The notes beneath the pieces were generated by a model, which saw only the letters and a program-made list of their open reading frames with translations, was not told the origin of the DNA and did no database searches. A stretch of 7,540 nt of DNA, taken from assembly GCA_030452775.1 (NCBI GenBank), contig JAKDLQ010000113.1, forward strand, positions 1 through 7,540, in the 5' to 3' direction. Shown in pieces: positions 5,791 to 7,540 of this stretch. Numbering within the stretch: the first letter of the stretch is position 1; every line of letters starts with the position of its first letter. The DNA comes from Micrococcales bacterium (GTDB lineage Bacteria; Actinomycetota; Actinomycetes; Actinomycetales; Dermatophilaceae). The position numbers were made by a program, and so were the translations under genes.

Positions 5791-7540
5791 GCCGCCGCCC
5801 GCCTGCGACCTCACCGGTCCTCGGTGTCGCCCCTGCTGGCACGAGTGTCGGGGATATCGGGGGGAGCGGTGCCCCCATCGCGTACTCCGCGATGGACATC
5901 GCCCGGGCGCTCGAGATGCCACCTCCGACGGCAGAGCAGGTGCGGGTCATCGAAGCCGGGCCACGTCCGTTGCTCGTCGTCGCCGGCGCCGGCTCGGGCA
6001 AGACCGAGACGATGGCTGCGCGTGTCGTCTGGCTCGTCGCCAACGGGCTCGTCGCCCCTGACCAGGTGCTCGGTCTGACCTTCACCCGGAAGGCAGCGGC
6101 CGAACTCTCGCAGCGCATCGCCAGGCGGCTGCGTGGGCTGGTGCGGGCCGCGCTGTGGACCCCGCCCGACGACGACGGCACCGGAGCAGAGGTGCTCGGC
6201 GGGACCCCTACCGTGTCGACCTACCACGCCTATGCAGGCCGTCTCGTGCGCGAACACGCCCTCCGGGTGGGGATCGAGCCGGAGTTCCGCGTCCTGACCG
6301 ATGCGGGCAGCTGGCAGCTGGCGGCGGAGGCGGTCGCTCGGTGGGACGGCCCGATGGAGGGGATGTCCAAGTCCGAGTCGACGGTGATCCAGGCCGTCAT
6401 GTCGCTGGCGGGTGAGATGGCCGAGCACGTCCGCACGCCCGCCGAGGTCATCGATCATCTCGATGCGGTCATCGCGGCGATCGAGGCACTGCCCGATGGC
6501 CCCGGCATGGGGACACGGGCCCCGGCGAAGGAGGCGCTCACGGTGCTGCGCGAGCGACGTCTCGTGCTGCCGGTCGTGCAGGACTTCCTCGACCTGAAGC
6601 GGCAGCGTGAGTCGCTCGACTTCGCCGATCAGATGGCCATCGCGGCACGCCTCGCAAGCTCCGTCGCGACGGTGGCAGACATCGAGCGCGAACGTTTCCG
6701 GGCGGTGCTGCTCGACGAGTTCCAGGATACGTCCGAGGCTCAGTTGGTGCTGCTACGGGCGCTCTTCCACGATGAGTCGGTGGCCCTGACCGCGGTCGGT
6801 GACCCGAATCAGTCGATCTACGGGTGGCGCGGCGCGAGCGCGACGACCCTGCAGCGGTTTCCGCAGACGTTTTCCGACGCTTCCGGGGTGGCCGACGTCC
6901 TGCCGCTCTCGACGAGTTGGCGCAACGACCGGCTCATCCTCGACGCGGCCAACATCACGGCAGGCCCGCTTGCGACTGCCCACGTCGAACCGCTCACGCC
7001 CCGGACCGAGGCCGGTGCCGGGGTGATCGAGGTGGCTCGCCTCGACACGGACGAGGAGGAGGCGGACCATCTGGCCCGGTGGGTGGCCGCCCGATGGCGC
7101 TCACCCAGCGGCCGCCGCAGCGGTCAGACGGCCGCCGTGCTCTGCCGCCGCCGGTCCTCCTTCCCGGTCGTCATCGAGGCGCTCCGACAACAAGGGCTCC
7201 CCGTCGAGGTGATCGGCCTCGGCGGCCTGCTGATGACGCCCGAGGTGGGGGACCTCGTCTCAGCGCTGTGGATCGTGCAGGATCCCACCCGCGGGGACCA
7301 CCTCATGCGCCTGCTCACCGGGCCGATCGTCAGACTCGGTGCGGCAGACCTTGACGGACTGTGGTCCTGGGCCCGTGAACAACACTCACGGCCGTGGCGT
7401 CCCGGACACCCGACCGGTCGGCAGGACGCCTTGCCGATCCCACAGGCGTCAGGCGATGTCGCTCACCTCAGCGGGGCATCAAGGATCGGCGCTCCCCCAG
7501 AGCCCGACGCCGCTGACGTGGATCGGCGGGGCTCCGACCT
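5787..7540 (+). CDS. adnB: AdnB: lead motor subunit of AdnAB, N-terminal 584 codons (partial)
   Basis: The reading frame is open from GTG 5787 to the window edge and covers about half of a typical AdnB of roughly 1100 residues. It encodes an SF1A UvrD-like motor with canonical motifs: PPPTAEQ (Q51), Walker A AGAGSGKT (66-73), motif Ia LTFTRKAAAEL (97-107), motif II LLDEFQDT (308-315), motif III GDPNQSIYGWRGA (338-350) and motif IV STSWRN (375-380). Motifs V and VI and the predicted C-terminal nuclease lie beyond 7540. In mycobacterial AdnAB the AdnB motor drives translocation, which fits its intact motifs beside the degenerate AdnA. The start overlaps the adnA stop by GTGA and has a good ribosome site. 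The first 30 or so residues are Gly/Pro/Ala-rich and poorly conserved in type. ATG 5892 (Met36) is a weaker alternative because it would cut into the conserved-looking YSAMDIARAL block. Confidence 0.92.
   Translation, partial: MSRRPPATSPVLGVAPAGTSVGDIGGSGAPIAYSAMDIARALEMPPPTAEQVRVIEAGPRPLLVVAGAGSGKTETMAARVVWLVANGLVAPDQVLGLTFTRKAAAELSQRIARRLRGLVRAALWTPPDDDGTGAEVLGGTPTVSTYHAYAGRLVREHALRVGIEPEFRVLTDAGSWQLAAEAVARWDGPMEGMSKSESTVIQAVMSLAGEMAEHVRTPAEVIDHLDAVIAAIEALPDGPGMGTRAPAKEALTVLRERRLVLPVVQDFLDLKRQRESLDFADQMAIAARLASSVATVADIERERFRAVLLDEFQDTSEAQLVLLRALFHDESVALTAVGDPNQSIYGWRGASATTLQRFPQTFSDASGVADVLPLSTSWRNDRLILDAANITAGPLATAHVEPLTPRTEAGAGVIEVARLDTDEEEADHLARWVAARWRSPSGRRSGQTAAVLCRRRSSFPVVIEALRQQGLPVEVIGLGGLLMTPEVGDLVSALWIVQDPTRGDHLMRLLTGPIVRLGAADLDGLWSWAREQHSRPWRPGHPTGRQDALPIPQASGDVAHLSGASRIGAPPEPDAADVDRRGSD

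Noticed and set aside
4321..5922. 533-residue antisense open frame opposite adnA/adnB
   Set aside because: It is composition-driven and mirrors the real coding frames, with no recognisable domain. Other long reverse frames (for example 1258-2367) are rejected for the same reason.

Overview
The window is high-GC DNA with strong GC3 coding bias. It has frequent GTG starts, stop/start overlaps of the GTGA type, and an adnA-adnB pair, a helicase-nuclease known from Actinobacteria. I infer an actinobacterium; the exact genus cannot be read from this sequence. All supported genes are on the + strand.

Layout. (1) Positions 1-161 hold the repetitive 3' end of an unidentified upstream gene, read as a Gly/Ala/Asp-rich (DGGA) tail ending in TGA. 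(2) Positions 162-241 are a short GC-rich spacer with an inverted repeat. (3) Positions 242-1468 encode a JmjC/cupin Fe(II)/2-oxoglutarate oxygenase of the ribosomal-oxygenase (ROX) type. (4) Positions 1465-2418 encode a sucrase/ferredoxin-like (Apd1-type) [2Fe-2S] protein whose GTG start overlaps the oxygenase stop, so the two are probably translationally coupled. (5) Positions 2419-2565 are intergenic, with a terminator-like hairpin, a triple 7-bp tandem repeat, and a promoter-like motif resembling the LexA-independent DNA-damage (RecA-NDp/PafBC) promoter. That motif is placed so that transcription would begin exactly at the GTG of the next gene. (6) Positions 2566-5790 encode AdnA. (7) Position 5787 to the window end encodes the N-terminal motor part of AdnB, again starting in a GTGA overlap.

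Function. AdnA and AdnB form the heterodimeric motor-nuclease that resects double-strand breaks in Actinobacteria. Here AdnA has a degenerate motor but an intact Fe-S nuclease domain, while AdnB has canonical motor motifs; its nuclease end lies outside the window. The oxygenase/ferredoxin-like pair is a separate upstream unit. Its substrate and electron-transfer role are unknown, and it is the least characterised part of the window. I see no RNA genes, insertion sequences, CRISPR arrays or attachment sites.
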